This document shows positions 63,115 to 64,000 of a stretch of DNA of 64,000 nt, piece by piece (the stretch's first letter is position 1; every line of letters starts with the position of its first letter). The notes beneath the pieces were generated by a model that saw nothing but the letters and a program-made list of their open reading frames with translations, did no database searches and was not told where the DNA came from. A program made the position numbers and the translations under genes. Source of the DNA: Brucepastera parasyntrophica (GTDB lineage: Bacteria > Spirochaetota > Spirochaetia > Treponematales > Treponemataceae); contig NZ_CP084606.1 of the NCBI RefSeq assembly GCF_022376835.1, positions 1,668,501 through 1,732,500 on the forward strand, given 5' to 3'.

Positions 63115-64000
63115 TTATGTTTCTTTTTTCATTATCTGCCGGACGTTCCTGGCTATCGTTTTCTGGATTTCCTTCTTTTGTTTGAGATAAGACGAATGCT
63201 GTTCAACAAAAGCGGTTTCCTTCCGCTGTATCTGATAGTTTTTCCATTGCTCCGGTGAAAGGCTCCCGTCCGCGAGCGCCGCAAGAACGGCGCAGCCCGG
63301 TTCACTTCTGTGAGTGCAGTCGGAAAAACGGCACCGGGAAAAAAGCTCTTCCAGCTCAGCGAAGGCAAGACTCATTCCTTCGCGGGAATCCCAGAGTCCA
63401 AGTTCCCGGAGGCCGGGCGTGTCTATGACAAGCGTACCGGACGGCAGCCGGAAAAGCTGCCGGTGGGTTGTGGTATGCCGGCCTTTGCTGTCATTCCCCC
63501 GGATATTCTTCACATCCATTACTGTCTCTCCCGCAAGGGTATTGAGCAGGGAAGATTTTCCAACGCCCGAAGAGCCGAGAAATACTATAGTTTTCCCCGG
63601 CTCAAGAAAAGGCGCCAGGGCATCAAGGCCGTCTCCCGTTTTGGCGCTCACGGAAATTACCGGCACATTCTTCGCGATCTTCCTTGTCTCCGCCTCCTTT
63701 GATCCCGGGTCATCGCAAAGGTCCCGTTTGCTCAGGACCACTACCGGAAAAGCCCCGCTCTGCCACGAAGCGGTCAGATATCTGGCAATACGGTTAATAT
63801 TGAAATCGTGGTTCAGCGATGAAAGAATAAATACATAATCGAAATTCGCCGCGGTTACCTGTTCCCGGATGTTTTTCACATATCCTTCGGCATGGCCTCC
63901 GAAATCGGTCCGGGAAAATTTGGACCGCCTGGGTAAAAGACCGCTGATGAGAGAACTGCCGTCCGGATTATATTTGAGAATAACAAAATCTCCGGTTACC
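63115..64000 (-). CDS. rsgA: Ribosome small-subunit-dependent GTPase RsgA, 5' end outside window
   Basis: Circularly permuted GTPase that helps 30S maturation. Order as expected: OB-fold C-terminal part at the right edge (SGLLPRRSKFSRTDFGG), G4 SKRD, G1 GSSGVGKSSLLNTL, G2/G3 HTTTHRQ and VIDTPGLRE, and the zinc-binding C-terminal part CRFSDCTHRSEPGC. About 295 codons are in the window. The frame continues past GTG 63879 to the edge, so that GTG is not the start. Confidence 0.95.
   Translation of the reverse strand, partial: VTGDFVILKYNPDGSSLISGLLPRRSKFSRTDFGGHAEGYVKNIREQVTAANFDYVFILSSLNHDFNINRIARYLTASWQSGAFPVVVLSKRDLCDDPGSKEAETRKIAKNVPVISVSAKTGDGLDALAPFLEPGKTIVFLGSSGVGKSSLLNTLAGETVMDVKNIRGNDSKGRHTTTHRQLFRLPSGTLVIDTPGLRELGLWDSREGMSLAFAELEELFSRCRFSDCTHRSEPGCAVLAALADGSLSPEQWKNYQIQRKETAFVEQHSSYLKQKKEIQKTIARNVRQIMKKET

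Noticed and set aside
1..64000. tRNA, rRNA or CRISPR array
   Set aside because: No T-loop-like GTTCGAATC set with a clover-leaf, no rRNA-like block and no regularly spaced repeats were found by reading both strands; a tRNA scan was not possible.

Overview
The window looks like chromosome of a Gram-negative-type, motile, host- or sediment-associated bacterium, most likely a spirochaete of the Treponema group. The reasons are two chemotaxis receptors of spirochaete style (623 residues each, membrane-bound, no periplasmic sensor), a di-iron metallo-beta-lactamase-fold protein like the Treponema oxygen sensor ODP, a TolC exporter and beta-barrel protein that imply an outer membrane, and many Firmicutes-like accessory genes. 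The assignment is inference; no rRNA, tRNA, CRISPR array or complete insertion sequence was seen.

Layout. 1-1926: a PAS/GAF sensor kinase running off the left edge. 2.5-7.5 kb: six + strand genes chained by 4-14 bp overlaps (corrinoid/siderophore-type ABC importer, gamma-carbonic anhydrase, DRTGG protein, methyltransferase). 7.5-11 kb: a membrane protein, a MoaF-SnoaL fusion, and a yhbD-bacE-bacF bactofilin operon. 11.2-12.3 kb: two DNA-repair genes. 12.4-18.4 kb: a complete tripartite drug exporter operon. 18.9-27.2 kb: flavodoxin/Rrf2/DUF1848, a phosphoesterase, an arginase-family protein and a hybrid kinase related to the first one. 28-30.6 kb: a MerR-controlled MATE pump, Dps and superoxide dismutase. 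30.6-45.3 kb: an accessory island with a type I restriction system, a putative nuclease (one copy plus a remnant), a nucleotidyltransferase-HEPN pair, an XRE regulator, TspO, VapBC and a TetR/acyltransferase pair. 45.4-64 kb: AraC-GNAT/MATE, then mostly housekeeping genes (mnmA, tcdA, metK, ilvC, rsgA), MscS, the ODP-like protein and two chemoreceptors.

Two things stand out. First, the accessory part (28.3-45.1 kb) carries eight single-base frameshifts, most in short homopolymers, and one nonsense codon, while no break was found in the genes from 45.4 to 64 kb; one more frameshift is in the bactofilin bacE. This is either decay or slippage-based switching in the island, or uncorrected homopolymer errors. 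Second, an intergenic element that folds into conserved hairpins followed by an intrinsic terminator occurs twice in full (1981-2155 and 51942-52098) and once in part (56345-56455), with compensatory base changes in one stem. A further orphan + strand RNA at 61060-61178 has overlapping terminator and antiterminator stems. The nucleotidyltransferase-HEPN pair beside the restriction genes is the best candidate for an undescribed defence module.
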